Origin: Alphaproteobacteria bacterium UBA1218
Lineage (GTDB): Bacteria > Pseudomonadota > Alphaproteobacteria > Rs-D84
Reading direction: 5' to 3'
DNA length: 24,542 nucleotides
NCBI GenBank assembly: GCA_002309215.1
Contig: DBXG01000039.1
Coordinates: forward strand, 1 to 24,542
In this document: positions 6,739 to 13,571 of the stretch, piece by piece
Layout: the number at the start of each line of letters is the position of its first letter
Position numbering within the stretch: position 1 is the first letter of the stretch
Program-made: the position numbers and the translations under genes
Notes under the pieces: model-generated
Told to the model about the DNA's origin: nothing
The model's input: only the letters and a program-made list of their open reading frames with translations
The model's database searches: none

Positions 6739-7602
6739 ATGAAAAAATACGCATTGTTTTTGATAAGCAATATGATTTTTTGCCATTATGCTTTTGGCAG
6801 TGTTTTTTTGACTGCGCAAAAGTTTCCAACAACATATGACGATGTTTCCTTTGTCGAACGTATGCAAGTTGAAAAAGCAGGATACGAACCTTTTGCTGAC
6901 TTATCTCCGTATGATATATTGACTATTGTTCATACAGATAAAAATATTGCCGAAGAAATCACAACAGATGCCGAAACACAATCTTTGACGAATCCGGAAA
7001 CACATATTGCAAATATAGCATATTGTCGGTCAATGGCACCACATATTCCACAAAATCAAACAATTCCTTTTGGAAAACCAGTGTTGGATTCGGATTATAA
7101 ATATTGTTCTGGATACGGTGTGCGAAATTTTGGAACAAAAAATAATCCAAAACCCGATAATCATTATGGGTTTGATATCGGTTGTACCGCTGCGCAATTT
7201 GATAGACCCGTTTTTACACCGGCAGATGGTGTTGTTGAAAGGGTTAAACCAAATAGCCGTGGCAGTTCAGCTGGAAATTATATCCTTATAAACCACCAAA
7301 ATGGGTTTAAAACATATTATATGCACTTGAACACGATTCTTGTTGAACAAGGACAATATGTATCTGCTGGATGTCAGATAGGTACTATTGGATATACTGG
7401 TGGTGCCAAGGCATATAAAAGCCAATTTGCAAATGTTGATTATCCAACTATGCGCAAAGAAATCTCTCATTTGCACTATGAAATGCATTATAACGGTTCG
7501 TCGAATTCATTTACAGATTTAAACGGAAAATCGGTGCCTGTTGTTCATAAGTTTTCAGGTAGCGCATCTATAGATCCTGCTTATTTTATGGGGGTAAAAT
7601 AG
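6739..7602 (+). CDS. Secreted M23 (LytM-type) zinc metallopeptidase
   Basis: A 287-residue exported peptidase expected to cut peptidoglycan cross-bridges or stems. The N-terminus is a Sec signal (MKKYALFLISNMIFCHYAFG). The M23 domain occupies about residues 115-260, with the zinc ligands H142 and D146 in HYGFD and H246 in HLHYEMH, plus catalytic-type H196 in YYMHL; all are present, so the enzyme should be active rather than a regulatory LytM relic. An insertion (about 222-240) lies before the last motif. The start follows the signal peptide; the longer upstream frame overlaps tdk and is rejected. It ends two bases before the convergent Smr gene. Confidence 0.88.
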   Translation: MKKYALFLISNMIFCHYAFGSVFLTAQKFPTTYDDVSFVERMQVEKAGYEPFADLSPYDILTIVHTDKNIAEEITTDAETQSLTNPETHIANIAYCRSMAPHIPQNQTIPFGKPVLDSDYKYCSGYGVRNFGTKNNPKPDNHYGFDIGCTAAQFDRPVFTPADGVVERVKPNSRGSSAGNYILINHQNGFKTYYMHLNTILVEQGQYVSAGCQIGTIGYTGGAKAYKSQFANVDYPTMRKEISHLHYEMHYNGSSNSFTDLNGKSVPVVHKFSGSASIDPAYFMGVK

Positions 7603-7604
7603 TT

Positions 7605-7973
7605 TTATTTTTTCTTGTGAAATTTTACTGCAAAACTTCCGTTATTTATTGGTTCGAAAGATAGTATGTATGGGGTTAAAACACTCTCGCGCATCCATTG
7701 TGGAAATTTTTGTTTTAATATGCCGCTGGCGCCAGTTATAACTGTTGCACTACGTATGTTAGATTCGGCAACCTGGACCAGCATTTCCCACGCTTCTTGT
7801 TCTGTGTGTTGGTGAAAGTCTAATGTAATATGTGACTGGTCTGGACGTGGCGGTTCTGGCATGCGTGTCGACAGATGCAAAGATTTTCTGACTTGTTTTT
7901 TTGTTTCGTTATCATCAAATCGAAAATCTTCGCCAATCATATTTGCAATATCAGAATCGTTCAACTGTTTCAT
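7605..7973 (-). CDS. Small Smr-domain protein
   Basis: A 122-residue protein with a C-terminal Smr domain: LDFHQHTEQEAWEML corresponds to the LDLHG-x-T-x-x-E-A motif and VITGASGILKQKFPQWM to the HGKG...L...V-x-x-W-L motif. Smr domains bind or cut branched DNA or stalled-ribosome mRNA; the second motif here has TGAS instead of HGKG, so nuclease function is uncertain. The ATG lies one base after the alaS stop, implying translational coupling; a TTG seven codons upstream is less likely. A small Smr protein is a common alphaproteobacterial gene, though next to alaS is not a placement I know. Confidence 0.8.
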   Translation of the reverse strand: MKQLNDSDIANMIGEDFRFDDNETKKQVRKSLHLSTRMPEPPRPDQSHITLDFHQHTEQEAWEMLVQVAESNIRSATVITGASGILKQKFPQWMRESVLTPYILSFEPINNGSFAVKFHKKK

Positions 7974-7974
7974 A

Positions 7975-10053
7975 TTATTCAGCCAATACCCCAACAGACA
8001 TAGTTATACGACGAATACCAGAACTTATCGATTTTTCTTTGTTTATGCGTGCCTTGATAATTTCGCCAGTATGATAGACATGTGTTCCGCCACACAATTC
8101 ACAAGATACATCGCCAGCAGTTATTACGCGAACTCGGTCGCCATATTTTTCGCCAAATAATGCCATCGCACCACGTTTTTTTGCTGATTCAATGTCCATT
8201 TCTTCATGTGCAACTGGTAAATCAGATTGAATCCATTGGTTGATTAAATCTTCAACGGCTTGCTTTTCTTCGACGGTCAAAGCGCGCCCAAAAGAAAAGT
8301 CAAAACGTACAGAATCAGGTGAAACCTTGGACCCACGCTGTTCAACATCTTCATTTAATACTTTACGCAAAGCCGCCTGAAGCAAATGTGTTGCAGTATG
8401 TGCGCGTGCAATTTGCTGACGGTTTTGTTGATTTATCTCTGGCATAATTTCATCGCCAACTGAAACAGGTGCAACCAAAGTCCCTTTGTGAATAACATTA
8501 TGTCCAACGCGATTCGTTTCAGATACATTCATAACAATTTCATCGCCACGTTTGAATACACCCATGTCGCCAACTTGACCACCCTGGGTTCCATAAAAAG
8601 GTGTATGATTCAACGCAATTTCGACTTCATCGCCAGCATTTGCAGATTTTACAAATTCTTCACCACGTAATATAGACAATACTGTTGCAGGCTTGTCTGT
8701 TTTTGTTTCGTATTTTTCAATGTCATCTGTATCTGGCAAATCGGTCTGGGATTCCCACAACAGTTTGGTCCCACGCGTGTCTGCGCGTGAACGTTCTTTC
8801 TGTTCCGCCATACATTTTTCGAATCCATTGATATCAACATCGATTTTTTTATCACGCAAAATCATTTGTGTTAAATCGAGTGGAAATCCATATGTATCAA
8901 ACAGTTTAAATGCAATATCGCCCGGCAGAATACCATTGTTGATTTTTGGCAATTCGGATTCCAATAATTTCATACCGTTCTGCAACATATCTGCGAAAGA
9001 GGTTTCTTCGTTGCGAATAATTTCAACAACATGCGATTGTTGTGTTTTTAGTTCTGGATATGCATCACCCATTTCAGCCACCAATGCAGGATACAATTCG
9101 GATAACAGACTGCCACGATGTCCCAATATTTGTCCATGGCGCATAGCGCGTCTTAAAATACGACGAATCACATAGCCACGATCAGCATTACTTGGGATAA
9201 CGCCGTCAGCAATTGCAAAGCCAACTGAACGTAAATGGTCTGTGATAATCTTGAAACTTGGTTTGTTTTCTTCTGTCTCGATAACGCCAGTTAAATCTGA
9301 AACGGCGCGTTTCAGATTTACAAACAAATCTGTATCATAGTTATCTTGTTTACCTTGTAATACAGCAGCCCATCTTTCTAAACCTGCACCAGTATCAACA
9401 TTTTGTTTTGGCAAAGGTGTCAGATTACCATTGGCATCGCGGTCATACTGCATAAACACATCATTCCAAATTTCTACAAAACGCCCACAATCTTCTTCTG
9501 GGCTGCCTGGTAATCCGCCAGCCATATTTGGGTTCATATCATAATGCATTTCGGTACATGGACCACAAGGGCCAGTATCACCCGCAGACCACCAATTGTC
9601 TTTATCAAGACGTATAGCATCTTTGCCAGTAATCTTTTTCCAAATTTGTGTTGCTTCGTTATCGCTTATGTGGGTTGTCACTACAATTCTGTTTGGGTCT
9701 AAACCAATAACTTTGGTCAATAATTCCCAAGACATTTCAATTGCGCCTTCTTTGAAATAATCACCAAAAGACCAGTTGCCAAGCATCTCAAAAAATGTAT
9801 GATGTCTGCCATCAAAGCCAACATCTTCCAAATCATTGTGTTTGCCACCAGCACGAATACATTTCTGAACATCTGCAACACGCGGCGCAATCGGTTGTTC
9901 TGTGCCTTGGAATACGCCCTTCCATTGAACCATACCGGCCACAGTAAATAACAGAGTAGGGTCGTTAGGAATCAGCGACGCGGACGGCACAATTTTATGT
10001 CCATGTTGCTCAAAATAATCTAAAAATACTTTTCTTATTTCATTATATGTCAT
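7975..10053 (-). CDS. alaS: Alanyl-tRNA synthetase lacking the C-Ala domain
   Basis: A 692-residue enzyme that charges tRNA-Ala. The class II core begins at residue 1 (RKVFLDYFEQHGHKIVPSAS), with motif 2 (GRHHTFFEMLGNWSFGDYF) and motif 3 (GYVIRRILRRAMRHG), then the tRNA-recognition helices and the editing domain with zinc ligands HTATH (552-556) and CELCGGTH (ending 658). The protein stops 34 residues later, where usual bacterial AlaRS (about 870 residues) continues into a coiled coil and the C-Ala domain. The next gene starts one base later, so no detached remnant exists. Loss of C-Ala is known in some mitochondrial and reduced systems. AAAAGGG precedes the ATG. Confidence 0.96.
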   Translation of the reverse strand: MTYNEIRKVFLDYFEQHGHKIVPSASLIPNDPTLLFTVAGMVQWKGVFQGTEQPIAPRVADVQKCIRAGGKHNDLEDVGFDGRHHTFFEMLGNWSFGDYFKEGAIEMSWELLTKVIGLDPNRIVVTTHISDNEATQIWKKITGKDAIRLDKDNWWSAGDTGPCGPCTEMHYDMNPNMAGGLPGSPEEDCGRFVEIWNDVFMQYDRDANGNLTPLPKQNVDTGAGLERWAAVLQGKQDNYDTDLFVNLKRAVSDLTGVIETEENKPSFKIITDHLRSVGFAIADGVIPSNADRGYVIRRILRRAMRHGQILGHRGSLLSELYPALVAEMGDAYPELKTQQSHVVEIIRNEETSFADMLQNGMKLLESELPKINNGILPGDIAFKLFDTYGFPLDLTQMILRDKKIDVDINGFEKCMAEQKERSRADTRGTKLLWESQTDLPDTDDIEKYETKTDKPATVLSILRGEEFVKSANAGDEVEIALNHTPFYGTQGGQVGDMGVFKRGDEIVMNVSETNRVGHNVIHKGTLVAPVSVGDEIMPEINQQNRQQIARAHTATHLLQAALRKVLNEDVEQRGSKVSPDSVRFDFSFGRALTVEEKQAVEDLINQWIQSDLPVAHEEMDIESAKKRGAMALFGEKYGDRVRVITAGDVSCELCGGTHVYHTGEIIKARINKEKSISSGIRRITMSVGVLAE

Positions 10054-10113
10054 AGTCTAACCCTTTTAATTGCTAAATAATAAAATGATAATTGCGAATA
10101 TTCAATCATAAAA

Positions 10114-10143
10114 TTGCAAAGGTGGTATATTTTATGATATAAT
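10114..10143 (+). promoter_or_regulatory. Promoter of the small membrane protein gene
   Basis: TTGCAA (10114-10119) and TATAAT (10138-10143) are 18 bases apart, and the -10 carries a TG extension (TGATATAAT). The start codon lies 27 bases downstream. Confidence 0.7.
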
Positions 10144-10170
10144 AAGATAACAACAGTATCAGGATTCAAA

Positions 10171-10665
10171 ATGCTAAAAAAACCAGGACTGCTTTTTTCC
10201 GTATGTGCGTTGGCGCTTGTGATATTGGCGACGGTTTTCAGATTGCAGTTGCCAGGTGCAAACACCGAATCGGCAAAAATCGCTGCGACTAATGTCGCGA
10301 ATCATTTATTTGTTTGCCCAATGGCCAATTCAACATGGGATTCTGTGGCACAGGGTTTTTCTGTTCTTAAACCGTATATTTCAATGTTTGTTGTTTTTGC
10401 TGTGATTGTGTTGTTATTCAGTTGGGGCTGGGCACTATACCAAAATCTATTGAAAGATAAGTTTGTTAAAGATGCTTATAAAAACCCATGGGATATAACA
10501 AAAATAATTTTTTGGCTTGCAGTAGCACTTATGATTTGTGTACAGACCCCGAATCACTTCAGAACAAAGGTTCCTGTGCGTTCTAATGGGGAAACATCAG
10601 AATGGGTTTTGTGCGAACAATCGGCCCCAGATGCGCGTGCTGTGCGTGTGCGCAACGCGAAATAA
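10171..10665 (+). CDS. Small inner-membrane protein, unknown function
   Basis: A 164-residue protein with three hydrophobic segments: about 7-25 (signal or first helix), 70-92 (YISMFVVFAVIVLLFSWGW) and 110-128 (IIFWLAVALMICV). A 40-residue loop after the first segment contains one Cys; the C-terminal 35 residues are polar and charged. AGGA precedes the ATG and a strong promoter lies 27 bases upstream, so expression is likely. It stands alone between alaS (divergent) and HU. No family recognised. Confidence 0.8.
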   Translation: MLKKPGLLFSVCALALVILATVFRLQLPGANTESAKIAATNVANHLFVCPMANSTWDSVAQGFSVLKPYISMFVVFAVIVLLFSWGWALYQNLLKDKFVKDAYKNPWDITKIIFWLAVALMICVQTPNHFRTKVPVRSNGETSEWVLCEQSAPDARAVRVRNAK

Positions 10666-10719
10666 TTGTATTGTTTTTGTCAATAATTCAAGGTTTTTTG
10701 CGCTTTGTAAATAATTGGC

Positions 10720-10748
10720 TTGACTTAAAGTGCCGTTTTCTCTACGAT
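10720..10748 (+). promoter_or_regulatory. HU promoter
   Basis: TTGACT (10720-10725) and TACGAT (10743-10748) are 17 bases apart, the best -35/-10 pair in the window and suited to an abundant protein. Transcription would begin near 10755, leaving a leader of about 108 bases. Confidence 0.7.
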
Positions 10749-10756
10749 TCGATTAA

Positions 10757-10827
10757 GCAGTTCGGGCAATGCCCTTGGAAACATATAGAATATATATAGT
10801 TTCTAAAGACATTGCTTAATAAACTGC
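10757..10827 (+). promoter_or_regulatory. Folded 5' leader of the HU gene
   Basis: Three nested helices can form: GCAGTT/AACTGC (10757-10762 with 10822-10827), GCAATG/CATTGC (10766-10771 with 10810-10815), and an inner GGAAAC.../GTTTC hairpin (10778-10803) with AU-rich continuation. It lies between the promoter and the ribosome binding site AAAGGAG, so it may affect mRNA stability or translation of HU. Confidence 0.5.
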
Positions 10828-10862
10828 CTAACAACCTTAACTCTATATGAAAGGAGAAACAT

Positions 10863-11135
10863 ATGAACAAACAAGAATTGATTGAAGCAATTGCAAATGA
10901 AGTTGAAGTTACAAAAGCAACTGCAGCTGGTTGTTTGGATGCATTCATCAACACAGTTACAAAAGTATTGAAAAAGAAAGGCGAAGTTCGCTTGGTTGGC
11001 TTTGGTACATTCACAACAGCTAAACGTAAAGCAACAACAGGTCGCAACCCACAAACTGGTGCACCAATTAAAATTGCTGCTTCTACTCAACCAAAGTTCC
11101 GTGCTGGTAAAGCTTTGAAAGATGCTTTGAACTAA
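10863..11135 (+). CDS. hup: HU-family DNA-binding protein
   Basis: A 90-residue nucleoid protein of normal HU length. It has the two N-terminal helices (MNKQELIEAIANE...), the VGFGTFTTAKRKA strand turn, the DNA-binding arm with GRNPQTGAPIKI, and the final helix KFRAGKALKDALN. The arm's proline after RN, which kinks DNA, is present. It binds and bends DNA without strong sequence preference. A strong promoter, a folded leader, a good ribosome binding site (AAAGGAGAAAC) and an intrinsic terminator show a monocistronic, highly expressed gene. I cannot separate HupA and HupB type here. Confidence 0.96.
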   Translation: MNKQELIEAIANEVEVTKATAAGCLDAFINTVTKVLKKKGEVRLVGFGTFTTAKRKATTGRNPQTGAPIKIAASTQPKFRAGKALKDALN

Positions 11136-11160
11136 ACTATGTTTGTTTAGAGGTTATAAA

Positions 11161-11189
11161 AACGCCTGCAAATTTGTGGGTGTTTTTTT
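11161..11189 (+). terminator. HU gene terminator
   Basis: ACGCC pairs with GGTGT (with a G-U pair) around an inner CAAATTTG palindrome, followed by seven T. It lies about 25 bases after the HU stop codon. Confidence 0.75.
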
Positions 11190-11204
11190 ATGGAAAAAAT
11201 CCAC

Positions 11205-11232
11205 TTTACATATGATTTATAACTGGTACAAT
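11205..11232 (+). promoter_or_regulatory. Promoter of the EF-hand protein gene
   Basis: TTTACA (11205-11210) and TACAAT (11227-11232) are 16 bases apart; the ATG with its GGAAGGA ribosome binding site is about 30 bases downstream. Confidence 0.5.
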
Positions 11233-11263
11233 CTGATTGTGTAAAAACAAAAGGAAGGACACA

Positions 11264-11737
11264 ATGGCAAAACAAACAAAGAAGACGGCTAAAAAACAAC
11301 CAGCCAAGAAAACAGCAGTTGCAAAACCGGCACCTGTTATGGAACATGACTGTGGCAAAGATTGCCCATGTGGATGTCACAGACATTCTGCGGGTCATCG
11401 TTTGAAACACATAATGATTTTGGTAATCGTATTTATTTTGGGTTATGCATGTGGCAAAATATTCTATCCATGCCCGATGCGCAAACATATGCCACTTTAT
11501 AATAATCATCCTGTATTTACAAACGGATGCTTGGATATGCAACAAATTCAGAATACAAAATTCCAAGAAAAAATGATGCAGGCCGATGCTAATGGCGACG
11601 GCTGTATTTCCATAGAAGAATATAAAGCCTTCAAAGCTAAATGGGCAGATAAAAAGGGACCAAAACCAAAACATGGAATATTTTTTGGTGGACAACATAA
11701 AATGCATGGTGCAAAACCAACAGCCCAGCAACAGTAA
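11264..11737 (+). CDS. Membrane protein with Cys/His cluster and EF-hand
   Basis: A 157-residue protein with an unusual arrangement: a Lys/Ala-rich, histone-tail-like N-terminus (1-25), a compact Cys/His cluster (HDCGKDCPCGCHRH, 28-41) that could bind metal, one transmembrane helix (about 49-66), and an external domain with a canonical EF-hand loop (D108, N110, D112, G113, I115, E119) for calcium. The C-terminus is His/Lys/Gln-rich. With positive residues before the helix, the N-terminus should be inside and the EF-hand outside. The start follows GGAAGGA; an upstream in-frame ATG is rejected. It has its own promoter and terminator. No named family is recognised; a calcium- or metal-sensing envelope protein is inferred. 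Confidence 0.82.
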   Translation: MAKQTKKTAKKQPAKKTAVAKPAPVMEHDCGKDCPCGCHRHSAGHRLKHIMILVIVFILGYACGKIFYPCPMRKHMPLYNNHPVFTNGCLDMQQIQNTKFQEKMMQADANGDGCISIEEYKAFKAKWADKKGPKPKHGIFFGGQHKMHGAKPTAQQQ

Positions 11738-11740
11738 TTG

Positions 11741-11773
11741 AAAAACGTCCCTGAATTTTGGGGACGTTTTTTT
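11741..11773. terminator. Bidirectional terminator
   Basis: AAAAACGTCCC...GGGGACGTTTTTTT forms a long stem with U-runs on both strands. It ends the EF-hand gene on the plus strand and smpB on the minus strand; the smpB stop codon lies in its arm. Confidence 0.85.
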
Positions 11774-12239
11774 AACCTTTTACAATTCGCGCTTTGGTTC
11801 TTTCCCATTCGCGCGCTTTGATTGTTTCGCGCTTGTCAGTCAGTTTTTTACCATGGCCGATGCCTAATAATACCTTTAATCTGCCACGATTATTGAAATA
11901 CATTTTCAATGGGAATATAGTCGCACCTTTTTCTTGAAGTTTACCAATCAATCGATTGATTTGATTGCGGTGCAACAATAATTGACGTGGACGACGTTCG
12001 TCGAAGTTTACAGCACGGTTGGCAGTTGGTAATTTCTGAATTTCAACGCCCGCCAGAAACAAGTCATTGCCACGTTTTTGTACGAATCCATCAACAATAG
12101 TGACTAAACCATAACGCACAGATTTAATTTCTGCGCCAGTCAACGAAATGCCAGCCTCCATAGAATCTTCTATGGAATAATTGAATCGCGCCTTGCGATT
12201 TTCAGAAACCTGACCAAATTTTATTGTTTGACGTTGCAT
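11772..12239 (-). CDS. smpB: SsrA-binding protein SmpB
   Basis: A 155-residue protein that binds tmRNA and brings it to ribosomes stalled on broken mRNA. It shows the family order: a beta-barrel start with NRKARFNYSIEDSMEAGISL and GAEIKSVR, the QLLLHRNQI segment, FPLKMYFNNRGRLKVLLGI, and the basic tail GKKLTDKRETIKAREWER that enters the decoding channel. Length is normal. It shares a bidirectional terminator with the convergent EF-hand gene. The tmRNA gene is not in this window. Confidence 0.97.
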   Translation of the reverse strand: MQRQTIKFGQVSENRKARFNYSIEDSMEAGISLTGAEIKSVRYGLVTIVDGFVQKRGNDLFLAGVEIQKLPTANRAVNFDERRPRQLLLHRNQINRLIGKLQEKGATIFPLKMYFNNRGRLKVLLGIGHGKKLTDKRETIKAREWERTKARIVKG

Positions 12240-12283
12240 GTTTTAGATTTTATATGATTTTTCGATAATTGCAAAGTTTTTTA

Positions 12284-12311
12284 TTGAAAAAACTGCTGGT
12301 TCATATATACT
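12284..12311 (+). promoter_or_regulatory. Promoter of the first structured RNA
   Basis: TTGAAA (12284-12289) and TATACT (12306-12311) are 16 bases apart. The predicted transcription start (about 12318) falls on the first base pair of the RNA's first hairpin, which supports transcription of the element from its own promoter. Confidence 0.65.
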
Positions 12312-12318
12312 TTTGATT

Positions 12319-12482
12319 AAGAGTATGAAATGCTCTTGTGGACTTAACAATCCAAACCAAACGTGTCAGCGATGACATAAAATATCCCCAACAAATGGTT
12401 GGGGGTCCGCGAATATATTGAATAAGCGGAGCAATTCGTTTGGTTGTTGTTAACCCCCAACCGCTTTCATGCGGTTGTTTTT
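12319..12482 (+). ncRNA. Structured leader RNA/attenuator, copy 1 (new class)
   Basis: Helices in order: hairpin AAGAGTAT/ATGCTCTT (12319-12337), hairpin TGGA/TCCA (12339-12354), a 9-bp long-range helix AACCAAACG/CGTTTGGTT (12355-12363 with 12437-12445), inside it a hairpin CCCCAAC/GTTGGGG (12386-12404), and a terminator (12459-12482). Two unpaired blocks are nearly identical in copy 2: GATGACATAAAA (12371-12382) and GCGAATATATTGAATAAGC (12409-12427, 18 of 19). All helices keep pairing with different sequence in copy 2 (19591-19762). GGTTGGGGGT (12397-12406) can instead pair over 10 bases with ACCCCCAACC (12453-12462), taking the terminator's 5' arm, so two exclusive folds exist. It precedes the gene at 12507. 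I do not recognise the class. Confidence 0.8.
12459..12482 (+). terminator. Attenuator terminator of RNA copy 1
   Basis: AACCGC/GCGGTT (12459-12464 with 12471-12476) is followed by a T-rich run, 25-30 bases before the ATG at 12507. Its 5' arm overlaps the segment that can pair with 12397-12406. Confidence 0.75.
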
Positions 12483-12506
12483 TATTTGCTACAAAGGGGA
12501 TAACAA

Positions 12507-12812
12507 ATGTTGATTGCGCAAACAACAGAATCGAGATTTGCGTTATTGTTTGTGCAGGCCAAGAAAACAAAAATAGAAAATAGTCTGGGTATCAAGCATC
12601 TGGATATATTGATTGTTTCTTGGATTGTTTATAATTTCATTGTGAAAAATCGGGACGCATTTCATTCTGCGTTCAGACATAATATAGATATATATGCGCA
12701 CGATATGTTGTTATCAGACATCATAACAGTATTGAAACAAGCGCAAAAGCGCGGTATATCATTACAGGATGAACTGCCTTTCCCACCAGAAAAGATACAC
12801 ATCGTAATATAA
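12507..12812 (+). CDS. Small protein of unknown function under RNA control
   Basis: A 101-residue soluble protein with no signal or membrane segment. It looks helical, with a hydrophobic centre (LDILIVSWIVYNFIV) and a C-terminal PFPPEKIHIVI. AAGGGGA lies six bases before the ATG. It is the only gene downstream of the structured RNA copy 1, and ends one base before the convergent tatD stop, so it is the regulated product. No family is recognised, and it gives no clue to the ligand. Confidence 0.7.
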   Translation: MLIAQTTESRFALLFVQAKKTKIENSLGIKHLDILIVSWIVYNFIVKNRDAFHSAFRHNIDIYAHDMLLSDIITVLKQAQKRGISLQDELPFPPEKIHIVI

Positions 12813-13571
12813 CTATATTTTTATCTTTGTCTTTGGATAGAGTGTTTTTGTATTGTTCAATAATATTTCTTCCAATTCATCTAATTGCAAATGTTTAATG
12901 TTTGCCAATACTTTTGCTGTTTCGATAACCATTGATGGTTCGCATTTCCTACCACGATATGGAACGGGTGCACAGTATGGCGAATCAGTTTCAATAACGA
13001 TGCGGTCGTTTGGTATTTTTGCAAATGTTTCACGCACAGATTCTGAATTCTTAAATGTTATAATACCGCTGGCTGAAAAATAAAAACCGCGGTCCAGCAT
13101 TGTTTGTGCCAAATCCCAACTGGATGTAAAACAGTGCATCACACCATGAAATTTGTCTGTTAAAATCGCTTTGGTATCATCTTCGGCATCGCGCGTGTGA
13201 ACTGCAATTGGCATATTGTGTTCGTATGCGATTTCCAGTTGTGATTCAAATAACTTTATCTGTGCATTACGCGTTTGTTTGCCGTAATGATAGTCTAGCC
13301 CAATTTCCCCAACACCAATAACATGTGGATTATTCAGAATTTCATCGGTTAAATAATCATTTGGATTTGCGTTTGTGTATTCAGGATGAATCCCTGTTGT
13401 CACAAAAATATTATCGTAATCATTTGCGATACGCAGTGCGCCGTTTATGTCTTTTGGATTGGCTGTCGCACAAATCAGTGCGCCGACACCTGCATTTTTT
13501 GCGCGTGCCATGACGGTATCAATATCGTCATCATATTCATAAGTCAAATGACAATGGGTATCTATAAACAT
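12813..13571 (-). CDS. tatD: TatD-family metal-dependent DNase
   Basis: A 252-residue TIM-barrel hydrolase of normal family length, acting as a 3'-5' exonuclease or deoxyribonuclease in DNA repair or turnover. Metal ligands are in place: DTHCH (residues 4-8), the Glu of GEIGLDYH (about 92-99), the His of PIAVHTRDA (about 125), the His of GVMHCF (about 150) and the Asp of ETDSPY (about 198). Its start overlaps the end of holB by 10 bases, showing coupled translation. In many Alphaproteobacteria a tatD follows holB with metG between; metG is absent here. Confidence 0.93.
   Translation of the reverse strand: MFIDTHCHLTYEYDDDIDTVMARAKNAGVGALICATANPKDINGALRIANDYDNIFVTTGIHPEYTNANPNDYLTDEILNNPHVIGVGEIGLDYHYGKQTRNAQIKLFESQLEIAYEHNMPIAVHTRDAEDDTKAILTDKFHGVMHCFTSSWDLAQTMLDRGFYFSASGIITFKNSESVRETFAKIPNDRIVIETDSPYCAPVPYRGRKCEPSMVIETAKVLANIKHLQLDELEEILLNNTKTLYPKTKIKI

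Noticed and set aside
10171..10665. Possible conjugation or secretion pilus subunit
   Set aside because: Only hydrophobic segments support it; no secretion-system partner genes are nearby.
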